This document shows, piece after piece, positions 1 through 6,577 of a DNA stretch of 12,900 bases (position 1 is its first letter; each line of letters begins with the position of its first letter). The translations under genes were made by a program, and so were the position numbers. Source of the stretch: an uncultured Bacillota bacterium (lineage in GTDB: Bacteria > Bacillota_I > Bacilli_A > RFN20 > CAG-826); NCBI GenBank assembly GCA_946623775.1, contig CAMORJ010000040.1, positions 1 through 12,900 of the forward strand, given 5' to 3'. The notes below the pieces were generated by a model. The model had not been told where the DNA came from, made no database searches, and worked only from the letters and a program-made list of their open reading frames with translations.

Positions 1-627
1 CTGTGGAACAGCATCTCTCATGGGCTCGGCGCGATTTTCGCTCTGGTTTTCGGTCCGCTCATGATTCAAAAAGCCGCCTTGCTCCATAGCCCTCTTGCCA
101 TGGCTGCAGTCTGCTTCTATTTGATTTCGATGGTCGTGACATACGCTGGAAGCTCTGTCTACCACGCTTTGGCCAAAAACGACGGCAAACGGGTGATGAG
201 GGTCATCGATCATGACAACGTCTTCTTCCTCATCATGGGCTGCTATACCCCTTATTGCCTCATTGGTTTAACCAAAAGCGCGGACCCATTCCCATGGTCT
301 TGGGTCATCCTCGGACTTGTTTGGGGACTATGCATTCTGGGAATAGTGCTGAACTCCGTCAATATCCATAAATACAAGGTCCTGTCGATGATTGTCTATG
401 TCTCGATGGGAAGTGCGATCGTGGCCGCTTTGTATCCTTTGTGGTTCTGCATCGGCCCAGGCGGAGTCCTTACTTTGCTTGCCAGCGGAGTCCTCTATTG
501 GATCGGCGCGGTCCTTTATGGAATCGGGGGCAAGAAGAATCTTTGGTTCCACACCGTCTTCCATTTCTTCATCCTCGCCGCTTCGGTCATGATGTTCTTC
601 TCGATCTATTATTTCGTCATTTGCTAG
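1..627 (+). CDS. Hemolysin III / PAQR-family membrane protein (5' end cut off)
   Basis: The reading frame is open from base 1, so the gene starts outside the window. The ATG at 61 is internal: the codons before it encode the family's first-helix region (N-S-I-S-H-G-L-G). 208 residues are visible, against roughly 210-220 for bacterial hemolysin III proteins, so only about a dozen are missing. The chain is almost entirely hydrophobic helices, as expected for the seven-helix PAQR/YqfA fold in the cytoplasmic membrane. Visible family motifs are S-S-V-Y-H (His at visible residue 55), I-D-H-D (about 70) and H-T-V-F-H near the C terminus (His 184 and 188). These are the usual metal-binding positions of PAQR proteins. 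The further conserved His ten residues after the last one is Met here (visible residue 198). The true bacterial role is uncertain; despite the name, a haemolytic activity should not be assumed. The family assignment is firm and the function is not. Confidence 0.88.
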   Translation: MWNSISHGLGAIFALVFGPLMIQKAALLHSPLAMAAVCFYLISMVVTYAGSSVYHALAKNDGKRVMRVIDHDNVFFLIMGCYTPYCLIGLTKSADPFPWSWVILGLVWGLCILGIVLNSVNIHKYKVLSMIVYVSMGSAIVAALYPLWFCIGPGGVLTLLASGVLYWIGAVLYGIGGKKNLWFHTVFHFFILAASVMMFFSIYYFVIC

Positions 628-640
628 AAGTCTGTAAATG

Positions 641-669
641 TTTCCATTCCCATGGGAATAGATTAAACT
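641..669 (+). promoter_or_regulatory. Predicted promoter of the metalloprotease operon, with palindromic spacer
   Basis: A -35-like TTTCCA (641-646) and a -10-like TAAACT (664-669) are separated by 17 bp. Each matches the sigma-A consensus at four of six positions. The spacer contains a perfect 14-bp palindrome, ATTCCCATGGGAAT (646-659), which looks like an operator. A start about seven bases after the -10 box falls on the ATG at 676, so the mRNA would be leaderless. The DUF1846 gene has nearly the same two boxes. Confidence 0.5.
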
Positions 670-675
670 ATCCCC

Positions 676-2247
676 ATGAACAAAAAACGTTTAGCATTTC
701 TATTCTCTTCCATGGCGATGGCCGTCGCCCTCTCCAGCTGCGATATTTATTCCATCCTGGGCATCAGAACCGCTGATGTCTCAGGCGCGGCGATAACCGT
801 CGTCGGCGATGAGGCCAATGATGATCCCGTCGCCACTTATACCCCCTCCGAATCTGGCATGTATACCCCTGAGGCGGCGAAGTTTTTGCCATACAACTTC
901 AGGAACTTGAATATCACGCAGAGCGCGGACATCGTCCCTTCCTCTGGGAACGTCAAACTATTGGTTTTGCCGATCGAGTTCTCCGATTATTCCTTCTCCT
1001 CCAGCTTCCTCGGCGATTTGAACATCGCTTTGAACGGGAGGGATTCCGACAAAACGACCGGATATTGGGAGTCGCTTGCCTCTTTCTATAAGAAGTCTTC
1101 CTTTGGAAAGCTTAACCTTTCTTTTGAGATCGCGCCCGTTTTCAAAACGTCCTTGACCGCTCAGCAAGCCTACCAGAAGGGCGAGAACGCCGTCCCGGTG
1201 GTCGATCTTGCGGTCAAGAACTACAAGGAAACCAACGAGACCAAGCATTTGGATGCGGACGAGAACGGGTTCATCGATGGCGTCATCGCCGTTTATTCCT
1301 GCCCCAATTACACCGAATCCAATCAGATCGCCTCATTCGACAAGGACACCTTCTTCTGGGCGTATTGCTATTGGAACGCGAAAGCGAAGTCCAGCCTCCT
1401 TTCGCCTAACTTCAACGTGTTCTTCTGGATGTCCTACGATTTCATCTACAACAGGTTCAGGCAGATCGACGCCCACACGATGATCCACGAATTCGGGCAC
1501 ATGATGGGCTTGGACGATTATTATCCCGACGAAAAAAGCGCATCGGCTTTCTATCCGACCGGCCTGCTCGATATGATGGATGGCAACATCCTCGATCATA
1601 ACGTCTATTCCAAGTCCGTTTTGGGCTGGACCGTCCCTAAGGTCGTCGATGGGACGAAGACCGTCACGCTTGCCCCGTCGCAGGAAACAGGCGACTGCTT
1701 ATTGATTCCTTCCGGCCAATGGAACGGAACCGCCTGGAGCGAATACCTTTTGGTTGAGCTGTATACCCCAACCGGCTTGAACCAGCTCGATTCGACCACC
1801 GCCTACGACAACCGCCCGCTTGGATTCAACATCCCCGGCATCAAGATCTTCCATGTCGATTCCCGCGTCGTCTCCGGCTCCACCAACGATGGCCGCAACA
1901 TCACGTACGCCTACCATAACGGGACCACCCTCAGCCCCGCCCATACAAGCACGTTCTACCGGTATTACCGCGTCGGCGCCAGCAACTGCCGCAAAGACGG
2001 AAGCATCGCCCCGACCGGCTACTCCCTGGTCCACCTATTGGAGTCCAGCGGCAAGGTTTCCTTCTATGGCAACAATTACGCGAGGAATTCCTCTTTGTTC
2101 CATCAGGGCGACGTTTTCTCCATGAGCAAGTTCTCCGCCTGCTTCCCAAGGAAGACCACCTTCAACTGCGGCGCCGAATTCCCCTATACGATCAAAGTCG
2201 ACTCCATTTCCAACTCCTCGGCTACTTTGACGATCACGAAGGCCTAA
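676..2247 (+). CDS. M6-like zinc metalloprotease lipoprotein
   Basis: This 523-residue protein is predicted to be exported and lipid-anchored. It has a basic N terminus (K3-K4-R5), a hydrophobic stretch and a lipobox L19-S20-S21-C22, so mature Cys22 would carry the lipid. The catalytic site is H271-E-F-G-H275-x-x-G278-x-x-D281, a long zinc motif of the HExxHxxGxxD type, directly followed by Y-Y as in M6 (immune inhibitor A-like) proteases. A Met-turn-like L-D-M-M lies at 298-301. The Y-W-E-S-L-A-S-F-Y and S-F-G-K-L segments in the N-terminal half resemble the start of M6 catalytic domains. The C-terminal 150 residues have no motif I recognise and could be a beta-rich domain. It presumably cleaves extracellular proteins or peptides at the cell surface; the substrate is unknown. 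The start is fixed by the signal peptide, yet no Shine-Dalgarno sequence precedes it. smpB begins five bases after its stop. Confidence 0.87.
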   Translation: MNKKRLAFLFSSMAMAVALSSCDIYSILGIRTADVSGAAITVVGDEANDDPVATYTPSESGMYTPEAAKFLPYNFRNLNITQSADIVPSSGNVKLLVLPIEFSDYSFSSSFLGDLNIALNGRDSDKTTGYWESLASFYKKSSFGKLNLSFEIAPVFKTSLTAQQAYQKGENAVPVVDLAVKNYKETNETKHLDADENGFIDGVIAVYSCPNYTESNQIASFDKDTFFWAYCYWNAKAKSSLLSPNFNVFFWMSYDFIYNRFRQIDAHTMIHEFGHMMGLDDYYPDEKSASAFYPTGLLDMMDGNILDHNVYSKSVLGWTVPKVVDGTKTVTLAPSQETGDCLLIPSGQWNGTAWSEYLLVELYTPTGLNQLDSTTAYDNRPLGFNIPGIKIFHVDSRVVSGSTNDGRNITYAYHNGTTLSPAHTSTFYRYYRVGASNCRKDGSIAPTGYSLVHLLESSGKVSFYGNNYARNSSLFHQGDVFSMSKFSACFPRKTTFNCGAEFPYTIKVDSISNSSATLTITKA

Positions 2248-2252
2248 ACGAT

Positions 2253-2735
2253 ATGTCGAAACGAAGCGGCAGCGACGTCTTGCTGGAAAACAGGAAGGCG
2301 CGCTTCTTATATTTCCTGAGCGATTTCATGGTGGCCGGCTTAGTGTTGACCGGCACCGAAATCAAGTCCCTGCGCCAAAGGAACGCTTCGCTTTCGGACT
2401 CCTATGTTCAGATAAAAAACGGCGAGGCATGGCTATGCAATATGCATATCGCCCCCTATAGCGATGGAACCATCTTCAACGTCGATCACCTCCGCGAAAG
2501 GAAATTGCTGCTCACCAAACAGGAAATCAAAAGGCTTATCGCCCATCTGAAAGGGGCTGGCACCTCCACGACCTGCGTTCCGACCAAGGTGTTTTTACAC
2601 CACGGATACGCGAAAGTGGAAATCGCCTTGGCGGTGGGCAAGAAAGCCCATGATAAGCGCGACGCGATTCGCGAGAGGGATACCAAACGCGAAATCAGCA
2701 AAGCAATGCGCACAGGCGCGAAGACGGGAGATTGA
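2253..2735 (+). CDS. smpB: SsrA-binding protein SmpB
   Basis: This is a 160-residue protein, typical for SmpB. SmpB binds tmRNA and delivers it to stalled ribosomes for trans-translation. Recognisable family segments are the N-terminal N-R-K-A-R-F-L-Y-F, the core G-L-V-L-T-G-T-E-I-K-S-L-R (about residues 29-41), S-D-S-Y-V-Q-I and N-M-H-I-A-P-Y. The tail is basic (D-K-R-D-A-I-R-E-R-D-x-K-R-E), the part that enters the decoding centre. The ribosome binding site is weak (GAAGG ten bases before the ATG), and the short gap after the protease gene suggests co-transcription. In many Bacillota smpB follows rnr; that arrangement is not seen here. Confidence 0.97.
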   Translation: MSKRSGSDVLLENRKARFLYFLSDFMVAGLVLTGTEIKSLRQRNASLSDSYVQIKNGEAWLCNMHIAPYSDGTIFNVDHLRERKLLLTKQEIKRLIAHLKGAGTSTTCVPTKVFLHHGYAKVEIALAVGKKAHDKRDAIRERDTKREISKAMRTGAKTGD

Positions 2736-2737
2736 TT

Positions 2738-3958
2738 ATGAGCATCCAAGAGCTTGCTTCCATGTTCAAAGCGGGGTTCGAAGCCCGTTACGACAACGAG
2801 GACTATCTTCGTTTTTGTTCAAAGAGAAAAATCAAATTAGCGACCCCGTGCATTCATATTGTGGGCACGAATGGCAAAGCCAGCGTCGGAAAACTGCTCT
2901 CCGACATCTATATCGCAGGCGGCTACAAAGTAGGTCTCCTATTGCCTTCATTTCTGGATTCGCCATGCGAAATGATTCGCGTGAATGGCGTTCCCATCAG
3001 CGAATCAGACTTCGCCTCCCTCTACCAGAAGCACGAGAAGGAGTTCAAGAAGGCAGACCTGACCCCATTTGAATCGATCGTCGTGATTGCGTACGAGTAT
3101 TTTGAATCCTCCTCTTTGGATTTGGCGGTCATCTGCGCCGGAATGGGCGGAGAGATCGATGCGACCAACATCGAGGAAATGGACCAGCGCCTGGTCGTTT
3201 TGACCAACATCGGCTTAGACCATACCGAATACTTGGGAACCACCCTGTCCCAGATTGGGTTGAATAAGATTTCATTGCTCCGAGAGAAAACGCCTCTTTT
3301 GCACGGCGTGCTGGATGAGGGCTGCAAGAAGGTCACTTTGGATTTCACCGAAGGGCTGGAATCCCCGAATATCGAAGTGGATGCATACCACTATCAGCAC
3401 ATTGCTGAAGGCGTATTCCGTTTCGATTATCGTCCCTTCAAAGATTTGGCTGTCAACTCCATGGCGGAGGCGATGGTCTATAACGCCTCCCTTGCAATAG
3501 AGGCCACCAAGATTTTGGATAAGAGCTTCCCAGTCACCGAAGAAGCGATCAGAAAAGGGCTTATGGAGAAGCCGCTTCCGCTGCATTATGAGGTCCATGG
3601 CAATTTGATTTTCGATTCGGCGAATAACGTCGATGCCATTTCCTCCGTCGTCAAAGCCCTGCCGACGCTTTCCATGCGCCGTCCGGTTCACGTCGTATTC
3701 GGCGCCAAGCGCAGCAAAAACGTTGCCGCAATGCTGCCGCCTCTAGGCAATTACGGATGCGACATCCACCTGAGCACATTTGATTCTCCGCTTGCGAAAA
3801 CGGAGGAGGATTATTTCATTTTCCTCGGCGACCATGAATATAGCGAAAACGCCGTCGAACTTGTGAAAACCCTGCAAAACACGTATCCCGATGATGCAAT
3901 TCTCGTCATCGGCGATCCTGAGCTAGCCTATCAGACGAAGAGGGATTTGGGATTATGA
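2738..3958 (+). CDS. FolC-like Mur ligase (divergent folylpolyglutamate/dihydrofolate synthase)
   Basis: I chose the ATG at 2738 (406 residues) because GGGAG sits seven bases upstream; an in-frame TTG at 2732 would overlap smpB. The fold is clear: ATP-binding loop G43-T-N-G-K47, then a Mur ligase central domain with E-Y-F-E ... L-D-L-A-V-I, G-M-G-G-E-I-D-A-T-N and L-T-N-I-G-L-D-H-T-E-Y-L-G, all close to FolC. FolC adds glutamate to (dihydro)folates or joins dihydropteroate to glutamate. Several usual signatures are changed. The P-loop continues A-S-V-G-K rather than G-S. The T-S-P-H-L substrate segment reads L-P-S-F-L-D-S-P. The D-G-A-H-N of the linker/C-terminal domain reads D-S-A-N-N. The final S-G-S-L-Y-L-V motif is absent (I-G-D-P-E-L-A-Y). 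It may be a fast-evolving folylpolyglutamate synthase or a relative with another substrate. The stop overlaps the next ATG by four bases. Confidence 0.8.
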   Translation: MSIQELASMFKAGFEARYDNEDYLRFCSKRKIKLATPCIHIVGTNGKASVGKLLSDIYIAGGYKVGLLLPSFLDSPCEMIRVNGVPISESDFASLYQKHEKEFKKADLTPFESIVVIAYEYFESSSLDLAVICAGMGGEIDATNIEEMDQRLVVLTNIGLDHTEYLGTTLSQIGLNKISLLREKTPLLHGVLDEGCKKVTLDFTEGLESPNIEVDAYHYQHIAEGVFRFDYRPFKDLAVNSMAEAMVYNASLAIEATKILDKSFPVTEEAIRKGLMEKPLPLHYEVHGNLIFDSANNVDAISSVVKALPTLSMRRPVHVVFGAKRSKNVAAMLPPLGNYGCDIHLSTFDSPLAKTEEDYFIFLGDHEYSENAVELVKTLQNTYPDDAILVIGDPELAYQTKRDLGL

Positions 3959-4116
3959 AGCAAGACGATTTGCCAGAGATCGATGAGTCTCTTTTGACCG
4001 AAGAGCAGAAGGCCGAAATGCATTCCAGGAAGATTGCGCCGGGGTGGATCATCTTCTTCTCGGTGATGGTCGTTTTGATCGTTGCTTGCATCGTTGTCAT
4101 ATCTGTCCTTCGATAA
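3955..4116 (+). CDS. Small single-pass membrane protein, 53 residues
   Basis: The ATG overlaps the stop of the FolC-like gene (ATGA), which argues for translational coupling and a real gene. The product begins with an acidic, soluble stretch of about 24 residues (M-K-Q-D-D-L-P-E-I-D-E). A short R-K pair at 25-26 and one hydrophobic helix (about 31-52) that runs to the C terminus follow. This suggests a tail-anchored protein with its N terminus in the cytoplasm. I do not recognise a family. It ends the protease-smpB-FolC-like gene group, 67 bases before the separately promoted DUF1846 gene. I can assign no function beyond membrane location. Confidence 0.68.
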   Translation: MKQDDLPEIDESLLTEEQKAEMHSRKIAPGWIIFFSVMVVLIVACIVVISVLR

Positions 4117-4131
4117 TCAAAAAATTAAGAG

Positions 4132-4159
4132 TTTCCATCTTTCGTAGCGGTGCTAAACT
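4132..4159 (+). promoter_or_regulatory. Predicted promoter of the DUF1846 gene
   Basis: TTTCCA (4132-4137) and TAAACT (4154-4159) are 16 bp apart. The same two hexamers lie ahead of the metalloprotease gene with 17-bp spacing. Transcription would start near 4166, giving a leader of about 18 bases that carries the ribosome binding site AGGGAG (4171-4176). Confidence 0.5.
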
Positions 4160-4183
4160 AACCGAGTTTTAGGGAGTGTGATT

Positions 4184-5671
4184 ATGTATCAGATTGGTTT
4201 CGACAATGAGAAATATATCGCCATGCAGTCCGAACTCATCCGCAAAAGGATCAATCAGTTCGGCGGCAAGCTGTATCTAGAATTCGGCGGCAAGCTCTTC
4301 GACGACTATCACGCATCCCGCGTTCTCCCCGGCTTCAAACCCGATACCAAACTGGAGATGCTCCTAAGCCTCAAAGACAAAGCCGAAATCGTCATCGTCA
4401 TCAACTCCGAAACCATTGAACAAGCCAAAATCCGCGAGGACCTTGGCATTACATACGACCAAGACGTGTTTAGATTAATCGACGCTTTCCATGCGGCTGG
4501 CCTTTTCGTCGGCAGCGTCTGCCTAACCCGTTATACCTCGACAAAGCACACCAAAGCGTTCGAAAGGATTTTGAACCGCCAAGGAATCAAAACCTACCAC
4601 CATTACACCATTCCCAACTATCCATATGATGTTGACCGCATCGTTTCGGATGAAGGATATGGCAAGAACGATTACATCGAAACAGAAAGAAGCTTAATCG
4701 TCGTCACCGCCCCAGGCCCAGGCTCGGGAAAGATGGCAACCTGCTTGTCGCAGCTCTATAACGAAAACATCCGCGGCATCAAATCGGGCTATGCGAAATT
4801 CGAGACATTCCCGATTTGGAACCTGCCATTGAAGCACCCCGTCAATCTCGCTTACGAAGCGGCGACGGCGGATTTAAACGATATCAACATGATCGACCCA
4901 TACCATCTTGAAGCGTATGGCGTTTCGACCGTCAACTATAACCGCGACATCGAAATCTTCCCCGTCTTGAACCGCATCTTCGAAAAGATTTATGGTTCAT
5001 CCCCCTATAAGTCTCCAACCGACATGGGCGTTAATATGGCTGGCAATTGCATCATTGACGATGCGGTGTGCCAAGAAGCTGCCCGTCAGGAAATCATCAG
5101 GCGTTACCTTAGGGGCTTGGTTGATCGCCGCCTTGAAAAAGCCACCGACGAGACCGTCTCGAAACTAGAGAAACTGCTTGTCTCAAATGAGATAAGCGTC
5201 GCCATGCGTCCCTGCGTTGCCGCCGCAAGGGAAAAAGCGGCGAAAACGGGTGCGCCTGCGGCCGCCATCGAGCTTCCGGATGGCACGATTATCACGGGCA
5301 AAACATCCAATCTGCTTGGCTCTACCAGCGCCATGCTCATCAATGCGCTCAAGCATTTAGCCGGAATCAACGATAAGGTTTTGATTTTGCCGGCCGCAGT
5401 CATTGAGCCGATTTGCGAACTCAAAACCAAAGGTTTGGGAGGTCACAACCCTCGCCTGCACACCGACGAGATCCTTCTCGCCCTTTCTATCTCCGCCGTC
5501 ACGAACCCGCTTGCTGCCTTGGCGCTTGAGCAGCTTCCAAAGCTTCGCCATTCGCAATGCCACACATCCGTCATTTTGTCCCAGATGGACTCCAAGACCC
5601 TTTGGAAGCTCGGCATTGATTTGACTTCAGAGCCGGTATACGAAAAGAAGAAACTCTACCATTCGAAATAA
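4184..5671 (+). CDS. DUF1846 family protein of unknown function
   Basis: This 495-residue product is full length for the DUF1846/COG4868 family, which is strongly conserved in Bacillota and Actinobacteria. I recognise the family from long conserved segments: I-G-F-D-N-E-K-Y near the N terminus, F-G-G-K-L-Y-L-E-F-G-G-K-L-F-D-D-Y-H-A-S-R-V, G-Y-G-K-N-D-Y-I-E-T, F-P-I-W-N-L-P-L-K-H-P-V-N-L-A-Y-E-A-A-T and D-M-G-V-N-M-A-G-N-C-I. A Gly-rich loop A176-P-G-P-G-S-G-K183 looks like a phosphate-binding P-loop, so nucleotide binding is plausible, but the biochemical role is not established to my knowledge. No signal peptide or membrane helix is visible, so it is probably cytoplasmic. The start at 4184 lies seven bases after AGGGAG; a GTG at 4178 is in frame but overlaps the spacer. 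It appears monocistronic. Confidence 0.93.
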   Translation: MYQIGFDNEKYIAMQSELIRKRINQFGGKLYLEFGGKLFDDYHASRVLPGFKPDTKLEMLLSLKDKAEIVIVINSETIEQAKIREDLGITYDQDVFRLIDAFHAAGLFVGSVCLTRYTSTKHTKAFERILNRQGIKTYHHYTIPNYPYDVDRIVSDEGYGKNDYIETERSLIVVTAPGPGSGKMATCLSQLYNENIRGIKSGYAKFETFPIWNLPLKHPVNLAYEAATADLNDINMIDPYHLEAYGVSTVNYNRDIEIFPVLNRIFEKIYGSSPYKSPTDMGVNMAGNCIIDDAVCQEAARQEIIRRYLRGLVDRRLEKATDETVSKLEKLLVSNEISVAMRPCVAAAREKAAKTGAPAAAIELPDGTIITGKTSNLLGSTSAMLINALKHLAGINDKVLILPAAVIEPICELKTKGLGGHNPRLHTDEILLALSISAVTNPLAALALEQLPKLRHSQCHTSVILSQMDSKTLWKLGIDLTSEPVYEKKKLYHSK

Positions 5672-5677
5672 GACGAT

Positions 5678-5702
5678 TTCGGCAAATATTTGAATTGCGG
5701 AA
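5678..5702 (+). other. Imperfect inverted repeat after the DUF1846 gene
   Basis: TTCGGCAA (5678-5685) and TTGCGGAA (5695-5702) can pair except for one G-G mismatch, across a nine-base loop. It lies just after the DUF1846 stop and could help end that transcript. No run of T follows directly, so it is a poor match to an intrinsic terminator. The following bases up to 5747 show nothing else. Confidence 0.25.
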
Positions 5703-5747
5703 TGCGCCCGTTTTCGGTGTGATAAAAATCTTCAAAATCAAGAAAAT

Positions 5748-5776
5748 AAGACACGGCAATATCTTCTAGATATAAT
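5748..5776 (+). promoter_or_regulatory. Predicted promoter of the small acidic gene
   Basis: AAGACA (5748-5753, four of six consensus bases) is followed after 17 bp by a perfect TATAAT (5771-5776). This is one of the best promoter matches in the window. Transcription would start near 5783 and give a leader of about 73 bases before the ATG at 5856. Confidence 0.65.
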
Positions 5777-5797
5777 CCGTACAATGTAAAGATTTTC

Positions 5798-5846
5798 CCT
5801 CTTGCGCGAAATCGTTCTTTCCTTAAAATTTTCTCCGATTTAGAGG
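5798..5846 (+). promoter_or_regulatory. Leader hairpin that can cover the ribosome binding site
   Basis: CCTCT (5798-5802) plus AAATCG (5809-5814) are complementary to the contiguous block CGATTT-AGAGG (5836-5846). They form eleven base pairs with a six-base bulge (TGCGCG) and a 21-base loop. The AGAGG strand is the Shine-Dalgarno sequence of the ORF starting at 5856. Folding would therefore hide it, and any factor, ligand or temperature change that opens the stem could switch translation on. The pairing is seen; the regulation is inferred. Confidence 0.4.
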
Positions 5847-5855
5847 ACCTGACTT

Positions 5856-5993
5856 ATGGATGACAGCTATTTGGAAAGTGCCGTTCAAGATGAATTGGAA
5901 GACATCGATACATACGTCGAATTGGCCCTCGCTTCCGACGACAAACAATCGTGGGCGGAAGACGACGATCTCTATTTCTCCAACCTCGACTGA
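5856..5993 (+). CDS. Highly acidic microprotein, 45 residues
   Basis: The ORF reads from an ATG nine bases after AGAGGA to a TGA at 5991-5993. Sixteen of its 45 residues are Asp or Glu and only one (K30) is basic, with acidic clusters at 12-18 and 35-38. There is no signal peptide, membrane helix or cysteine, so it should be a small cytoplasmic protein. Residues 5-26 alternate hydrophobic and acidic positions and could form an amphipathic helix. I do not recognise a family. Its own promoter, ribosome binding site and terminator frame it as an independent transcription unit, which makes a chance ORF less likely. Acidic small proteins sometimes mimic nucleic acid or bind basic partners. That is only a general possibility here and the function is unknown. 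Confidence 0.62.
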   Translation: MDDSYLESAVQDELEDIDTYVELALASDDKQSWAEDDDLYFSNLD

Positions 5994-6010
5994 GAAATGC
6001 ATGAATGAAG

Positions 6011-6032
6011 AAAAGCGGTTACCGCTTTTTTT
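6011..6032 (+). terminator. Intrinsic terminator of the small acidic gene
   Basis: AAAAGCGG (6011-6018) pairs with CCGCTTTT (6022-6029) around a three-base loop (TTA), and the 3' arm runs straight into a T tract. It lies 18 bases after the stop of the acidic ORF and 60 bases before comEB, separating the two transcription units. Confidence 0.8.
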
Positions 6033-6091
6033 CTTTCGTTACTTTTCCGTGCGTCCGTGTATCATATGTAGGCGTATATAGGAGCAAAGCA

Positions 6092-6577
6092 ATGGAAGAA
6101 CTACACCGCACCGACAACCTCTCCTGGGACGAATATTTCATGGGCATCGCCAAACTTAGCGCCCTGCGTTCCAAAGATCCGTCCACTACAGTGGGAGCCT
6201 GCATCGTCGATCCGAATCACAAGGTAGTCTCCATTGGCTATAACGGCATGCCCCGTGGGGTTGATGACAATCGCATCCCTTGGGGACATGGCGAAGGCTT
6301 GGCGTCCAAATATCTCTATGTCTGCCATGCCGAATTCAATGCCATTTTGAATACCAGAGATGGCTCTGCGCTGAACGGCTGCACCATTTATGTCACTTTG
6401 TTCCCCTGCAACGAATGCGCGAAAGCCATCATCCAGGTTGGAATTAAGGAAGTCGTCTTCGCCGACGATAAGTATCACGACACCGTTTCGGTGCAAGCAT
6501 CCCGCCGCATTTTGGATATGGCAGGCGTGAAATACAGAAAATACGAAGGACGTGTAGTCGATTTCCATGTTGAATAA
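6092..6577 (+). CDS. comEB: dCMP deaminase (ComEB-like)
   Basis: This enzyme converts dCMP to dUMP, feeding thymidylate synthesis. The 161-residue product has the full cytidine/deoxycytidylate deaminase zinc site: C78-H79-A-E81 (His ligand and catalytic Glu) and P105-C106-N-E-C109 (two Cys ligands). D-P-S-T-T-V-G-A at 29-36 and G-Y-N-G-M-P-R-G at 49-56 are typical of the dCMP branch. I chose ATG 6092, which has AGGAG about seven bases upstream and gives the normal family N terminus. The frame is open back to 6005, but that start would add 29 residues encoded across the upstream terminator. No clear promoter is visible between the terminator and the start; TATCAT at 6060 is a weak -10 candidate. 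The gene opens a run of seven overlapping genes. The comEB name reflects its relative in the Bacillus comE locus; no competence genes are seen here. Confidence 0.93.
   Translation: MEELHRTDNLSWDEYFMGIAKLSALRSKDPSTTVGACIVDPNHKVVSIGYNGMPRGVDDNRIPWGHGEGLASKYLYVCHAEFNAILNTRDGSALNGCTIYVTLFPCNECAKAIIQVGIKEVVFADDKYHDTVSVQASRRILDMAGVKYRKYEGRVVDFHVE

Noticed and set aside
6005..6091. Longer N terminus for the dCMP deaminase starting at 6005
   Set aside because: It would run across the terminator hairpin at 6011-6032 and add residues not found in the family; ATG 6092 has a proper AGGAG site.
6101..6568. 155-residue minus-strand ORF opposite comEB
   Set aside because: It is the complement of a clear coding region, has no ribosome binding site or family motif, and arises from codon bias.
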